Shown here: positions 22,492-34,361 of the stretch, piece by piece | How the letters are laid out: the number at the start of each line of letters is the position of its first letter | How positions within the stretch are numbered: position 1 is the first letter of the stretch | NCBI RefSeq assembly: GCF_050948215.1 | Contig: NC_135150.1 | Coordinates: forward strand, 17,649,943 to 17,713,942 | Length of the DNA: 64,000 nucleotides | Direction: 5' to 3' | From: Halictus rubicundus | Taxonomy: Eukaryota; Arthropoda; Insecta; Hymenoptera; Halictidae | Notes under the pieces: model-generated | Told to the model about the DNA's origin: nothing | The model's input: only the letters and a program-made list of their open reading frames with translations | The model's database searches: none | Made by a program: the position numbers and the translations under genes

Positions 22492-22580
22492 GCACACGGA
22501 CGCGGCACGGTCGGACCCGGACGCGGCACGGACGGGACACGGACGGGACACGGACGGGCCCGGACAGTCGTGGACAGGAG
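22492..22580. repeat. GC-rich minisatellite, about 10-12 bp unit
   Basis: Repeats of CACGGACGGGA and CACGGACGCGG, about eight imperfect units. The repeats make Arg-rich tails in frames on both strands (for example the minus frame at 22424-22867), which I reject as genes. Confidence 0.75.
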
Positions 22581-23911
22581 CTGACAGGCACGAAAGGCAA
22601 ATCCATGCTCATAAGAAGACGTCGAGGCATAGTATTGTTAGAATATGGAGCTCCAAGACGAGTAGCTGCATAAAAAACTTTGTTCCTCACATACACAATA
22701 ACAAGTGTCCTCGTTACAACTTGACAAAGGTTCGCTGCATTCGATATCAAATTTTTTGAATCGTCGACAAAATATTTATCACAATCCTCTTCCATAGATG
22801 TTAACACGCAGGAACCCCGCGCGATCTCGCTAGGAATCAACGAAACTGCGAAATCGCCGACGGTCACATTGTCGCGATTTTAACGGCTGCAAATATCCGA
22901 GTTAAAAGACCGACTGTCTCGCGTTACATGTCGGCTCTGCGCGTCGACACTGTGTCGACACCAGGGATGTCAGAACAGTCAAAATATAGTGGCGACAACT
23001 TTGTAGGAAATTATTGAATAGATGCGCACGATCAGATTCATATTGGAACGACAACCAAATTCAATCTAAATTTCAAACACCTCACAACCACTAGAAAACA
23101 TTGTAGCAGGCTTAACCTTTGGAGGGCCGGAATTTTTCCGCTGAAAAACCAAATTTTCTTTATAAATACTCTATTACAAATACAAATAAAATACAATATG
23201 CAACCAACATGTTACACGAAATTACCAAGTTTGTCCTCGGCACCATAGTGGCCACCCTCTGAAGGTTGAAGGTGCTACAGAATTGTTTAGCTTCAGGCAG
23301 GAACTTAAACATTCTCGTTATTTATGAGTTTATTCTGAAAGAAATATTATGGTAAAAATTCAGAGACTGTTCTAATGCTTCTTCTATTATTGTACTCGAC
23401 CACTGCAACTATTGTTACAACGAAGTGTAACGGCATCAAAATATCAAAAAATGTTGACCATTTTCTACCTTTGATTCTCCTTTGATTGATCGATTTGAGG
23501 GTTGCTTGTCCCAAAAATACGGTGGAGGGGCATGAACCGTCTTCACGTGAACGTTTTCTTGTGCTAAAAAAATTTGCATGTGTTCAGGAGCCCCCTCTCT
23601 ACCTGGGGCTTCCCAAAATTCTCTATGCGCCTCCGAGCTATCAAAAATTGGCATCTTCTCCGTCCGCTAGACAGGATTACCTGGCTGATCTCCTGCGTCC
23701 CTATCTCCTCTGCACGGTGCGGACAGCTCTATGAAAGGATCCGGGTCTCGGGTAGGAAAAAAGAATCGGAACCCTCGAGCTTCACCTGACGGGTGTCCCG
23801 TATCCGTGCGATCGGGACCGTTTTCCATCTCACAATGACAAACCGGGAGGACACGTGGACGTTCGCGCGAGCGAAAGACGCGACCATTGAGCGCGTTTGA
23901 TCGCGAAAGGG

Positions 23912-23957
<46 letters not shown>

Positions 23958-24577
23958 GGCCAGGATGGGGTGGTTCCCCGGGCAAAAGGACAGATAAGTT
24001 AACCGAGCGATCGCGCTCTTTTGTGCTTGCCTCTAAGGTCCGCTGACTCCATTCGCCGAAGGATAACGGCAGGATCCTGCGAACGGCTTCGCTTTGTCCT
24101 CGCCAGATCAACGTCCCCTATCCTGCGCAACCCTTTGTCCCCGGCGCATCGTTTAATTGTCGCACGCCTCGGAAACAAGCACGGGAAAAATGCTTCGAGG
24201 AGCTCGCTGCAGCAGTTTGTGATGCTCGTAGGCACCGTTTCCTCGAATAAAGGAGATCATTGTGGTCGAGAGACTGGGAGGTCCTCTTTAAATCAGGATT
24301 CCTCGAGGACGCCGTTTCCGTGCCTTACTTTCCACCTTCATTTCGCCAGCTGTCTTCTCAGACTTTATTTTTCGTATTTAGAGAGCCTGTGTCGTTTTAG
24401 AATTCTGTTACCGATCTTCTCTGTCGAATAAATGTTCTTTAATCACTTACTTTTTGTGTCTCCGGTTTTAGTGATTGAAATTTTCTGTACCAATTGAGCC
24501 TCTACTTTCAGGACCACTTTTATGCTTTTTAGGATGTTTTGGGATAGTTCTTGAAATGAACCTACATTTTGTTAATA
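22581..24577. other. Non-coding stretch, no gene recognised
   Basis: AT-rich to 23440, then mixed. A 72-codon minus-strand frame at 23436-23654 and a 136-codon plus frame at 24021-24431 show no domain I know. It contains the GA microsatellite at 23915. Confidence 0.5.
23915..23953. repeat. (GA)n microsatellite
   Basis: About 39 bp of pure GA. Confidence 0.95.
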
Positions 24578-24710
24578 CAGTCCTAAAAAATGTATACACA
24601 GCCTGAATCTTGGTCCACTCATTGTTTCCAATTAATTACATCCTGAAAAGAAAGAAAAATCAGATAGTTATGACCCGTTAAACAGTGTGTACATTTTTTG
24701 GGACACCCTG
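24578..24710. mobile_element. Short inverted-repeat element (133 bp)
   Basis: The left end CAGTCCTAAAAAATGTATAC is mirrored by GTGTACATTTTTTGGGACAC near the right end. Subterminal phrases AATTAATTACATCCTG and TTTCAGGATG-type sequence pair further in. TA precedes the left end at 24576-24577. The right flank is CA. Confidence 0.5.
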
Positions 24711-25391
24711 CATATTGTCATTGAACTTGGTCAAAAATGAATTGAGTAACAGAGTCTTTTTAGATAGAAGCTTGTTAAACGTTTCTTAATTACCTTGCTG
24801 CTTTTCAGGGACGTTTTAGAGTAGGAATTCAAGACATTATCTTACCGACATATATTCGTAGTTATTAAATGTTATAAATCGAGGAAAGGCTCACGTCTCC
24901 CGAACAATGCCGGAAAACGTCCGAATCCTTGTACATAGAGTCATCTCTAGTTCCGGAGCTGCTCTCCGATTTGATTGAAACGTCCACCGAGCCCGGGAAG
25001 ACAAATGGCCCGGCAAGGTCGCCGGAAATGCTGCCAGCGTCGCGGCGTTTTTGCTTTGCGAACTTTCGATTGGCCCTGCGGAAGTTTGCCAGCGATTGAG
25101 CGTCGTGCTGCTCGTCCCCGAAAGAGAAAAATTGTCCGACAAGGTCAGTAAAATGCGAATTTTAGGTGACCTTGCACCACCCGTGACGAATGGCACTTTT
25201 CTGAAATGGCCCCGTTCAAGTTAAAACTTAACGTAAAATTTAATACGCCCGCACAATAGAATCTTTTAGAATCTCGCTCTTAGAATTTGTATTAAGCGCT
25301 TGGAAACATTCTCAATCTTCCCTGTAGCCATTCTGTCGATGGAAATTTTCTGAAGCTACTATAGTGCACTCTCGGGCAAGGTTTACGTTCT

Positions 25392-25546
25392 AATATTTTT
25401 AAATTACGATCATTGAGATTGTAATCCATGAGGAATTATATTGTTTTAAAAATGGCTAAAAATTTGAGTTGACACATTCTCGTTATTTTTATGAAGTCGT
25501 GTAAAATGGTCACTTTTAGTGCTCCGTAAACCTAGCGGTTAATGCT
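25392..25546. mobile_element. TTAA-type element fragment (right half)
   Basis: CACTTTTAGTGCTCCG, then TAAACCTAGCGGTTAA, matches 55025-55055. Upstream phrases GCTAAAAAT and TATTTTTAT also match. It looks like the right half of the element at 54608-55053 without its left half. Confidence 0.45.
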
Positions 25547-25576
25547 GGGAAGATTTTTACTCAAACCTTATAATTA

Positions 25577-25773
25577 GACTGCGGATATTTAAGGGAAATA
25601 AAAATTGTCTGCATCGATTACGAGAAATATAAATCAACTAGAATGTTACTTCTTCACTTGCTGATTATAATAGATGAGAAATAGTACACTAACATTCGAA
25701 ATTTTTAGAATTTTCCTGCTATTTCAAATTTTATCTACTCAATTTTATTATGAACGCATAAAGATCAGCAGTC
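25577..25773. mobile_element. M2 MITE, full length (197 bp)
   Basis: TA lies at 25575-25576 and 25774-25775. The left end is GACTGCGGATATTTAAGG and the right end is GCATAAAGATCAGCAGTC. Confidence 0.85.
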
Positions 25774-26582
25774 TACGTATAATTTACATGCATTTATATG
25801 GAAGCTACTAGCTTCAACTGACAGTTCACTGTGACAAGTGTTACGTGCAATGTGCTGAGGGTCGAAGAATGGAGATTAGTTGCTGTCTACGGAAATAACT
25901 ATCGTCCAATGACAAAAGAAGTCGAGAAGGTATTGAATCGTAGGAGGAGTCGAATGGGTTGGTTTTTTATATTTTCAAGAAGGGAGTTTGAAAATCCTCG
26001 TTTCCCAAGCGGAACGGCGGTTCTATCGCGGCCATTCTGGAGGAATACGCGGAGTCGTTACATCGACAGATTAGGGGGGCCGTAATTCTCAAGTATCGCC
26101 AGATATACGTTCGTTCGGCCGGAACTTTACAACTGCGGGGGCTGTTATTCTCGGCCGGTCCCTTTATTTTCGCGGAGCAATCGTTATCAGCCGCAAGCCC
26201 CGCTCTGTCCGCAACTTTTCCCGCGTTCTGTTGTTTGTCCTGGCCATCGCCCGGTCCCCGAGGGGGGACGGACGGGAGGCCGACCAAAAAAAGAAGAAAA
26301 AAAGGAAGAACTTTATTATCACGGCTAACTCCGGCAAATTCGTTCATTTGGCACAGATAGGAGCGGCCCCGGCGAAACTTTCGACATTAAGGACACCCCG
26401 ATAGCGTCGGGACACGGCCGGCTGTTTTTGACGAGGGAATCTTCGCGAACGATGTAACGCGCTGTGGGACCTATGGGCTGCCAAACGGGAACTTCCTTGT
26501 TAGATCGTTCCGCGAAATCGCCCGCCGCCGTGTTCGATTTCATGCAAATACTGGCGAAACTCGCCTCGAAGTTGACCCTTAA

Positions 26583-26772
26583 CGCTGGAACTACCGTGCC
26601 CTAATCCCTTTATAATAACAGCATGGAATCTATTCAGATTTCATAGGGTTTTTCTGGTAACATGTACTCGAGCGAAGAGGTATGCTAAAAAATTTCTCAA
26701 GTAAATATTTCTATAACCGCACGAATGTTAAAAAATAAATCCGCCATTTTGACAGGCTTGGTAGTTCTGAGA
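26583..26772. mobile_element. Probable P2-like TTAA element, decayed
   Basis: TTAA at 26579-26582 is followed by CGCTGGAACTACCGTGCC. The right end GACAGGCTTGGTAGTTCTGA is its inverse but lacks an intact TTAA. Confidence 0.45.
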
Positions 26773-26941
26773 TCAATAAAATCTCTGTACACCAACTTCC
26801 GAAACTGTATTTTATCATTTGTAAAACATTTGAATTATTTAGTATTCGATTGTATGCTCAAAGATATATGAGAAAATTTATTTTAGAAAGATCCTAGTAG
26901 CAGACTTCGTAATCTAAGAGAACACCTTACCACTTAACATA

Positions 26942-27355
26942 TTATCTACCGGCAGTTACAGTGATTTCTTTATATATGACGCTAACGCCTGGATGATAAA
27001 TGTCGCGGAATTATCCCCACCACCGCGGGGTATATCCTGTGAGGGGCCTCGAAGTTCGAGAGGCCTCGGTAAACATAACACGACTCGAGTATGTCTCCTG
27101 GACGATACACGACGCTGACAAGACCCGTGTTGTTGACATATATCGACAACTCACTGAATTCCATAATTTTTGGAAGTCTATGGGTCCATAACTGAGGACT
27201 CTTTGATTGATCCCTTAACAGCAACAGAAGCTCAATCATGAATCAACGACTTACCCTCAATAGCGTAATCTAATAATTTGGTTTGGGATTATTTTACAAA
27301 AGAAGACGTTTAAGCTTCCATTTGGTACAGTACAATTATTTCAATTTTTAATAGG
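26942..27355. repeat. Interspersed repeat copy interrupted by M1
   Basis: The flanks ATCTACCGGC (26944) and GAAGTCTATGGGTCCATA to TTGGTACAGTACAATTATT (27173-27342) match 62943-63130, where they are contiguous. The M1 element at 26959-27156 interrupts this copy. A third, partial copy is at 33117-33195. Confidence 0.65.
26959..27156 (+). mobile_element. M1 MITE (198 bp), nested
   Basis: TA lies at 26957-26958. The left end is CAGTGATTTCTTTATATA and the inverse right end is CAGTGAGTTGTCGATATA. The body is collinear with the other M1 copies. Confidence 0.85.
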
Positions 27356-27360
27356 CAAAT

Positions 27361-29436
27361 GAAGTGTTAAGCAATTCTTAACCTTTTTATGGAGAATAAT
27401 TATATAATATCTCATTCGGAATTCACTGTGGCTAGACTGCAAGTCGAAGGAAATTTTACTGACTCCGTTAATTAGCAAATAGAAGTCTCTGGACGAGGCG
27501 ACCTTTAATTCGTTTTTTAAAACTTGTACTTGCCCAGTTTTATTCCTAAGTGTATTTGTCGAGATAAAAATTCGACGTATTTTCGCCTAAAAGATTGTTG
27601 AAATGTTCACGCGATACTGTCCACTATAAATTCATAAAGTCCACAGTGAACTAGTGAAGAAATTCCGATAGCAACCGTCAGAACGGACTCCACATGATCC
27701 ACCGGCCAAAAATGGCATTTATTCGGGGAAAAAACTCGGTCAACAAGGTCGCGTTAAAATTCATAAGCAAAAAGCCTAAAAAAAGAATGATCGAACTAAC
27801 CAACCCGGGGGAAGTTTCGTTTCGGTGTTACAAGCTAACATTATCGTCCGCTATTAATCATGCAACCGGGTCTCCTCCAATCGACATTTACATTTAAATT
27901 ATTCCCGTTGCATAGCCGGGCACAAAATAGTCGTTGCGCAGCGCGGGCACGTTTATCAATAAAATAATGTGGTTTGTGTAACGGGAATGTTGCTATCGGA
28001 CCCGGGTCCCGCAAACAAATTGTCTCGCGCAGATAGCGTCCGAGCCGGGTTACGTGCGTGTGTCCGTCGTCGAAAGAATCAATTCCCGCGGGTCTCGCAC
28101 TGACAGGAACGAGGATCGAAAGTGTACCCGGTGGGCGTAGAGAGTCCGGTTTCGGCTGGGAGAACAAAAAAGGTGGTCAGTGTACCGACCGAAGGTTAAT
28201 TAAAGCTCGTAAAATCGCGGCCGGGGCCGCGCTATCTTCGCCGGGGTCGATCGAGGTCCGGTTTAATTAACAGGCACGCGATTTTTGGCAAATTTACGGT
28301 GCCGGGCCGCAATTACTCGGCCGTTTTCCTCGTCCGTTGGTAATTCGATTGATCCGGCGCGGATCCGGAAACGTGAGGAAGGCCTTCGCGAAACGGTTCC
28401 CGACTTTCCGTCGCGCGCGTACGTCCCGCTCCCTTCGCCGACCTTAATTCGTTCGCCGTCTGCAGAATTTCGCGCCGAAACTCGGGTAATTCGATTAACA
28501 GCGGCCAAGAATGCGAAACAATTTAGCGACTCCTGGCTGGAGAACCGTCGGGAGTGGGGGAGAGGGCCGGGGAACGGCGAATAAATTTTTCGGTTTAATA
28601 AATGCCGACTAATTGCAGTCGAGCTGCTGCTGCTGCGCGCAGCTGCAACGCTTTTCCCACTTTGACTAAATTTTGCGCCCCCGGGTATCTCTCGAATCTC
28701 TTTTCGAATTTGTACCCGATGCTCTTTTTGGCACTGTCGTCCGGCAGTGGAGTATCGTTTTTAATTAGAGATACTTCGATACTCGCCGGCCCGGTTACGC
28801 TCCATTATAAGAATAGTAGCTTCGAGCTGTTTAATCAACTAACGGTGCGCGAGTTTCGCGGAAATGGAAACACCAGCCCCACGGTTACCTCGCAGCAGTT
28901 GGTTGCTCGCTTCCGAGGGAAATTTCGGTGATTAAACACGCCACCGGCTAATTCCCTTCTCGACTTCTTTCATGGCCTCTCTGTGTTGGCACGCGTTCCC
29001 AGCATTGTGCCTCGTTGCCAATGTTCCGCCGAAAAATTCCCGCTGAACTCTCCTCCACGCTTCGTTTCGTGCCCCTTAATTTTTAACTTGGAGTTTACTG
29101 CTTTCGCGCTTCCTCTAATTGTACATATTTCCTTGCGCGGCCGAGCACTGTGTAAGAGGCGGCAGAGAGACTTTACTATTTTCGCGCGGGAAATTACTCG
29201 GCTCGAAAATAGCAAGGGAAAGTTTCGAAAATTTAATTTTATAAATTAAATCAATCGGTAGCGGAAGAGGAATAGTGTTGGGTCCGTAGAAATTATTGTA
29301 TTCGACTGTTTCTTGCTGATTTTTACCACTCCTTTTCTTAAGGGTGATATGGAGTGCAACCCCCTAAAGTTCATTAATTTTCTCTGAACAACTACTTCAG
29401 ATATTCAAATGAACCCCAATGCAAATAGAAAATATA
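27361..29436. other. Non-coding stretch, no gene recognised
   Basis: GC-rich at 27900-28600 with overlapping frames of 70-109 codons on both strands and no motifs. A remnant at 29341-29380 (AAGGGTGATATGGAGTGCAA, then CCCCCTAAAG) resembles the 2866 element. Confidence 0.5.
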
Positions 29437-29945
29437 CAGGGTGTTTCACCCAACTCAAGCATCTAAAATATCCCGCTTGTTTTTTATGATAGAAAAAACA
29501 TATTTTTTTGAGATTTCAAGGACATCGAAGTTTTTTAAATGGAATGATATGTTTCTATCTTCGCTATATGACAGCCGAGGTCAAGACGAATCCAACGACC
29601 TGTAATATTATGACATGCACGTGACCTTGAGTACGAGAATTTCATAAAAGTAGGACACTTGATGTAAATAGTGAAATAACGATGACATGATCCCCCTAGG
29701 GTTTCAAGAAATGTTCTTGAACCTTGATGAATGTCTGTAAACACGCTCACAATAAATTGTAAACACTGATACAAATTCTTCTAGTTTCGGTGACTCTTGA
29801 AATCTCAAAAAATATGACCTTGAACAAATGTTTTTCGTCACAATGTTTGCCCCTCTGAACCACCTAATGTTTTCCTCTGCAATATTTTTCTATCATAAAA
29901 AGCAAGCGAGATATTTTAGATGCTCGAGTTAGACGAAACACCCTG
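29437..29945. mobile_element. T1 foldback element, complete (509 bp)
   Basis: TA lies at 29435-29436 and 29946-29947. The left end is CAGGGTGTTTCACCCAAC and the inverse right end is CAGGGTGTTTCGTCTAAC. The arms remain similar for well over 100 bp (CATCTAAAATATC, TTTTTATGATAGAAAAA, GAGATTTCAAG), with a gap in the left arm. It could fold into a long hairpin. Two left-half copies are at 39369 and 61505. Confidence 0.85.
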
Positions 29946-30021
29946 TATATCAGCTTTAATTTGCCCATTTTTTCCAAAATATTTCATCACTCTTCAAGGA
30001 TGGAGAAAAATAATTCTTTAA

Positions 30022-30355
30022 CACTATTCCCACCATGACCGGTCACATTGACCTTTTCTGGGTACAATTTCGTACATACAACATTATATCGTCGCTATTT
30101 ATCTTTACGACTTTTCTTAAAGTATGTATACAATGTATTTTTCAGTATTTATTTCTCGTTTTATTTTCTTTTCTTTCCAAGAAATATATGTGTCTTGTCC
30201 TACCTACCACGGCCGGTCAATTTGGCCGCGCGAGATAATACGGTATTTATTAAACCTAAACAATCAGTATAAAAGAAATGCTATTCTCAATGTGGCATGG
30301 CCAACTCAAATAAATGAGCCGCCTTATCGAATGTGAAGTGTCGGTAGGTTTAGTG
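30022..30355. mobile_element. P2-like TTAA element (334 bp)
   Basis: TTAA lies at 30018-30021 on the left and TTAG on the right (30356-30359). The left end is CACTATTCCCACCATGACC and the inverse right end is CACTAAACCTACCGACAC. Subterminal GACCGGTCACATTGACC and GGCCGGTCAATTTGGCC are hairpin motifs of the same type as in the 9058 copy. Small frames inside are not transposase. Confidence 0.65.
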
Positions 30356-30502
30356 TTAGGGTGGTTCTTAGGAAAACTATCCCTCGATTAACAAGTACTA
30401 AAAAATCAAAACTAACAAAATTTTATATATCTATTCCCACAAGCCTTCGAGAGATCAATAAAACTTAATTGAAACGAGGATAAGGTATGAATTCTATTTT
30501 AA

Positions 30503-30737
30503 CACGTCCGTCGCCGCGTCAACCATACGTGGGTGACGGAATTATTTGTGCAGTTTTTAAAATGACTTTTTACGTTGATATATTCATTGTATTAAACTTG
30601 ATTAGGATCTGTAACATGCAAGAAAGTTGGAGGCTTACTCAGTATCATACATTGAATTTTTTGCAATTTTTATTTCATTAAATAACTTACTTTGATTTTA
30701 TGAAACTTTCGGGGTTTCTAGTTGGGCGTTCAAAGTG
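30503..30737. mobile_element. P3 MITE (TTAA type), 235 bp
   Basis: TTAA lies at 30499-30502 and 30738-30741. The body (GACGGAATTATTTG, TTTTTACGTTGATATAT, GAAAGTTGGAGG) is collinear with 8555-8766. It has about 20 bp more near the left end. Confidence 0.85.
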
Positions 30738-30741
30738 TTAA

Positions 30742-31999
30742 TATTGTAAATAGTGGGAGAAGAGTTTCTGACTGGAATAGAGAAATTTCTCTTTAGCGAA
30801 TGGTTTCGAGGTTTCGATGGCAGCATATTTTTCTAACGAATGTGTTTCTGGGATGAACATTTGGCTCGGATGATTCTCTCGGCCCGATGCGAATCAACAC
30901 ATCTTGCCGCCGCGCGGAATTTTGATGCGCGCCGTCGCCCCGAGGAAAAAAATCCAATTGGCCTGCAGGCAAAATATGAAAAAATCCCGAGTTCGCGTAG
31001 CCGCGCGGCCGTTACATTCACTGTGGGAAAATTGTTCGACGGTGGCACGCAAGAGACACATAAATTCGACGGTTTCCCGCGGCGGCAATCCTTGAATTCG
31101 TAAACAGAAAAGCGCCGTCATTATTGCCGCGAGAATCGTATAAATTTCGCGGTCGAACCGCCGTTGATCCGACTTTTTCATCGTACAGCTGACGCCGCAA
31201 AAATTGTCTACACGCACGTAAAACCAAAAAAAAAAAACATCTGCGCGAAAAAAGAGCCGATGATAAAACAGGAGACGGAAAATATAACACGAACTACGAA
31301 CAAGCTTCTTTTAATCAACTCTTATGCATCGTTTTTGCATCGGCGATGCGTTATAATTTTCGAATATTTTTCATTGACTAGCGAAAAATGGTGGACGGTG
31401 GTTCAGACAGTATTCCATTTTAGGAAAACAAATTTTCCTGGAACGTGGTTGCTGAAATGAGAATCATAAAACTTCCACAAAATGAAAGAACTTCATTCAA
31501 GAAAATAGTTGCTTAAAAAGATAAATTTCATCCCAGAAATTACTCTAGACCAGATACATAATTTATCTGCGGAAATGTTCATCTTTTAACGTGCGTGTAC
31601 AAACAGGCATTCCCTTTCATTCATCAAAAATCGATGACTAACCTTCTTCTTATTACAATTTTCTCCCAAGAGGTTTCCTAACGGATTCAGTGACCCATAA
31701 ACAATACTAATCATAAATTTCCAGTCCTCTGAACCAAATAACCATTACATCTGCTAATGATAACAGTCTGTTGAAAGCCAATAATCAAGATGCAAATTAT
31801 GAATATCTTGCTCAAGTTTTCAGCGTAAATTTCAGATGTTAATGAACAATTTATCCGAAGCAAATCGATCTAATAAAATTTTCTCTTGATATTATTAGAC
31901 ATTTGATATTATTAGTAGTAAGATTATTCATATATGAATATCAACGTATCAGAATTAGTAAAAAAAAAAAGGAACAAATTTGTATTTGCTTCCAGTGCC
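30742..31999. other. Non-coding stretch, no gene recognised
   Basis: Frames at 30833-31290 on both strands are mutually overlapping. An A-run lies at 31228-31239. AT-rich from 31300 to 32000. Confidence 0.5.
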
Positions 32000-32009
32000 T
32001 TGTAATTGT

Positions 32010-32046
32010 CGCAAAAAACTTTTATTTTGCATAAAGATCCGCAGTC
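32010..32046 (-). mobile_element. M2 MITE right-end fragment
   Basis: TTTTGCATAAAGATCCGCAG plus TC followed by TA is a near-perfect M2 right end. The left end is not recognisable within 200 bp. Confidence 0.55.
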
Positions 32047-32507
32047 TAGTTACCATTACCGCTAGATAAAGTGTAACAATCGACTGAAAACCAAATGGAA
32101 ATGCACACTGACCCATTCTTTGAAAATCCAGCCAATAACCAATCAGAACTTTAAGAAGCGGGAAGGGCGAAACGGGGGTAGCAAACTAGGTTGAAATTCC
32201 CTTTCAATTTACCCGTGGGCGAGATAACCGTAGCCGCCGCGATTCGAAGAAGATGGCTGCCGTCGGTGCACGCAGGAGGAAGCGTGTCCGCGTTGTCCAC
32301 GTATTCAGAAAGTAACCGAATTGTTTCGGTAGCCGGGCACCGTGGCGGGTCTTGAGGGGGATGGGAGGACAAAGGGAGGATCCCATCGAGTCCCTTTTCG
32401 GGTGTGCTCGTCGGAGAGCGTTCTCGCAGGAGAGCAGGCGGATGGAGCCAATAAGGAAAACGCCGCGCGCCGGGTCGATGGTAGCGTGGCTTCGGCTACA
32501 TGCTCCA

Positions 32508-32539
32508 TATAAGTGTCGGTCCCGGGGGAAGCCGGTCAG
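32508..32539 (+). promoter_or_regulatory. Possible core promoter (TATA plus initiator-like TCAG)
   Basis: TATAAG at 32508 is followed 30 bp later by TCAG (A at 32538), the spacing expected for an arthropod TATA/initiator pair. GATAAG occurs at about 32548 and again at about 32625. No open frame or splice signal downstream supports a transcript, so this is a weak candidate. Confidence 0.18.
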
Positions 32540-33116
32540 GGCACATCAGATAAGAGAGCCTGGTCCGGAATAGAACCCTATTATGTTCGCTATAAGTGGC
32601 CGTGGCTGAGTGTAGCGGCGGAGGAGATAAGAAAAATGCTGGCCGGCCTGCCTCGGCCCTCGTAACCGCAGGAGTTGTAATTATACAGTGATATTACTAC
32701 CGAAAAGAATGAGAGACGGGGTTACCGGTCCCCCTCCCCCTCACCCCGCTCCACCACCATCCCTCCCTGTCCACCATCTAGCCGGACCCCGGTACGTGGA
32801 AGCGGTTCCAGTGGATGTGGCGTTACCCCGAATCTGGATGAAGATACGTCGACGGACGAAAGCAGCCCAAGACGAGTATTTATCGTCGGCACGGGAGCCA
32901 CCGTGGACCTGCTAAGGGTGGATCGTTCCCGGTGTCTCAATTAACCAAGAATCCGACCCTCGTGCGCGTTGCCGCCATCCTACACCAGTGGACGAAACTA
33001 TCAAGCCGGTCCATAAACCCGTTCGCACGGGGCAGCCGTTCTACGAACTCCTATTTTAGATCAACGTGGACGAAAGTCGACGAAACACCGTGCGATCGAA
33101 TGTACAATGACTTAAT
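32540..33116. other. Non-coding stretch, no gene recognised
   Basis: Short frames of 63-75 codons at 32688-33123 are Pro/Arg-rich and without motifs. Confidence 0.45.
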
Positions 33117-33195
33117 TTCATAATTTCTGAATGTCTATAGTCCATGGCTCAGAATTTTTTAATCGATCCTTCGACAGCAACCTCGATGAGGAACC
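33117..33195. repeat. Fragment of the 26942/62943 repeat family
   Basis: TGTCTATAGTCCATGGCTCA, then TCGATCCTTCGACAGCAAC, aligns with 27174-27226 and 62984-63032. Confidence 0.5.
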
Positions 33196-33408
33196 AACCT
33201 GCAGTGCCGTATTAACACATTCGCTGACAGCGACAAACATATGTGACGAACACAATTTTGTATTTTACTTCCTTCTGTTCTACTCTATTCTACTTTGTGT
33301 GTTTTATGCACAGTACGGTGCCCGAAGAACTTTTCAATTTTTATGCGATTTTATTCTTGTCAATATTTCATAGAAGGATGTGTCGCATTCTATAAAATGT
33401 TACAACTA

Positions 33409-33535
33409 GATTGCGGATTTTATGCATTTATGATGAACACTATTTTTAACCCATTCGAACTTATTAAAGAGAGAATGAAATTTTTATGTGGCTCTAGAAT
33501 GACGAACGCGCAAAAATTTGTCAGAAATGCGATAA
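33409..33535 (+). mobile_element. M2 MITE left-half fragment
   Basis: TA at 33407-33408 is followed by GATTGCGGATTTTATGCA. The right part is replaced by the element at 33538. Confidence 0.55.
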
Positions 33536-33537
33536 TA

Positions 33538-33891
33538 CAGTGTGTTCCACGAACTCTGTCCACTTGAATAACTTGGTTATTGCAAACAATACGAGAAAAT
33601 GTTACGTGCTGAAGTTGTAGGGTTTAAGAAACTACATAATATGGTATAAATGATATTCTTGCAAGTGGAGCCGTAGAAAAGATATAGAGGTCACCTTTGT
33701 TTTTTTAAATGGAATGTCCAATTGTTTATGCTCGATTTCGATAGATTGGCGTAGTCTGAGTATAAAATTACTAAAGTGTATTTGTCCCAAAACTTACCGT
33801 TGCTGGGATATTTGACTGTTTTCATTCTATTACTTTCATTATGGAACGTATTCAAGGATATTCAAGTGGACAGAGTTCGTGGGACACACTA
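33538..33891. mobile_element. Inverted-repeat element (354 bp)
   Basis: TA lies at 33536-33537 and about 33892-33893. The left end CAGTGTGTTCCACGAACTCT is mirrored by GAGTTCGTGGGACACACT at the right, and CTGTCCACTTGAA pairs with TTCAAGTGGACAG. The arms are about 32 bp. No coding content, and no second copy in the window. Confidence 0.78.
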
Positions 33892-33899
33892 TATGCGCT

Positions 33900-34266
33900 A
33901 TGATAACAGCTACTATGCCTAGTAAGTTTGCGTTAATCTATAATTAAGATAGTCCAAAATAAATTAAGGTGTCCTAGCCACTGCTAGCATTGACTATTTT
34001 TAATAATCTGGGACATTATTCAAAAATCATTTTCAACAATAATGTCTTATAAAATCTGTAGTGAACGTGACATTGTATAGGCTTTGTTTAAATTTAAAAT
34101 TTCTTGCACTATACGTTGCATTTATGAAGACATCAATTACAATTAAATGGCACAGTTTCGCACGCAATGCTGTTCAACGTAAATACAGTGTTTAGCCGTT
34201 ATCTACATCATTTTGGGAACGTCTTGTAATTTTGTCCACCAGTGCACGATCCTCGGAGTCTCACAT

Positions 34267-34269
<3 letters not shown>
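33900..34269. other. AT-rich non-coding stretch
   Basis: No gene, repeat or regulatory pattern recognised. Confidence 0.5.

Positions 34270-34358
<89 letters not shown>
34270..34358. repeat. (CT)n microsatellite, longest in window
   Basis: About 89 bp of uninterrupted CT. The Leu/Ser and Arg/Glu runs in frames on both strands come only from this. Confidence 0.97.

Positions 34359-34361
<3 letters not shown>

Noticed and set aside
22424..22867. 147-codon minus frame
   Set aside because: Its C-terminal third is the 22492-22580 minisatellite and its N-terminal part shows no family I can name.
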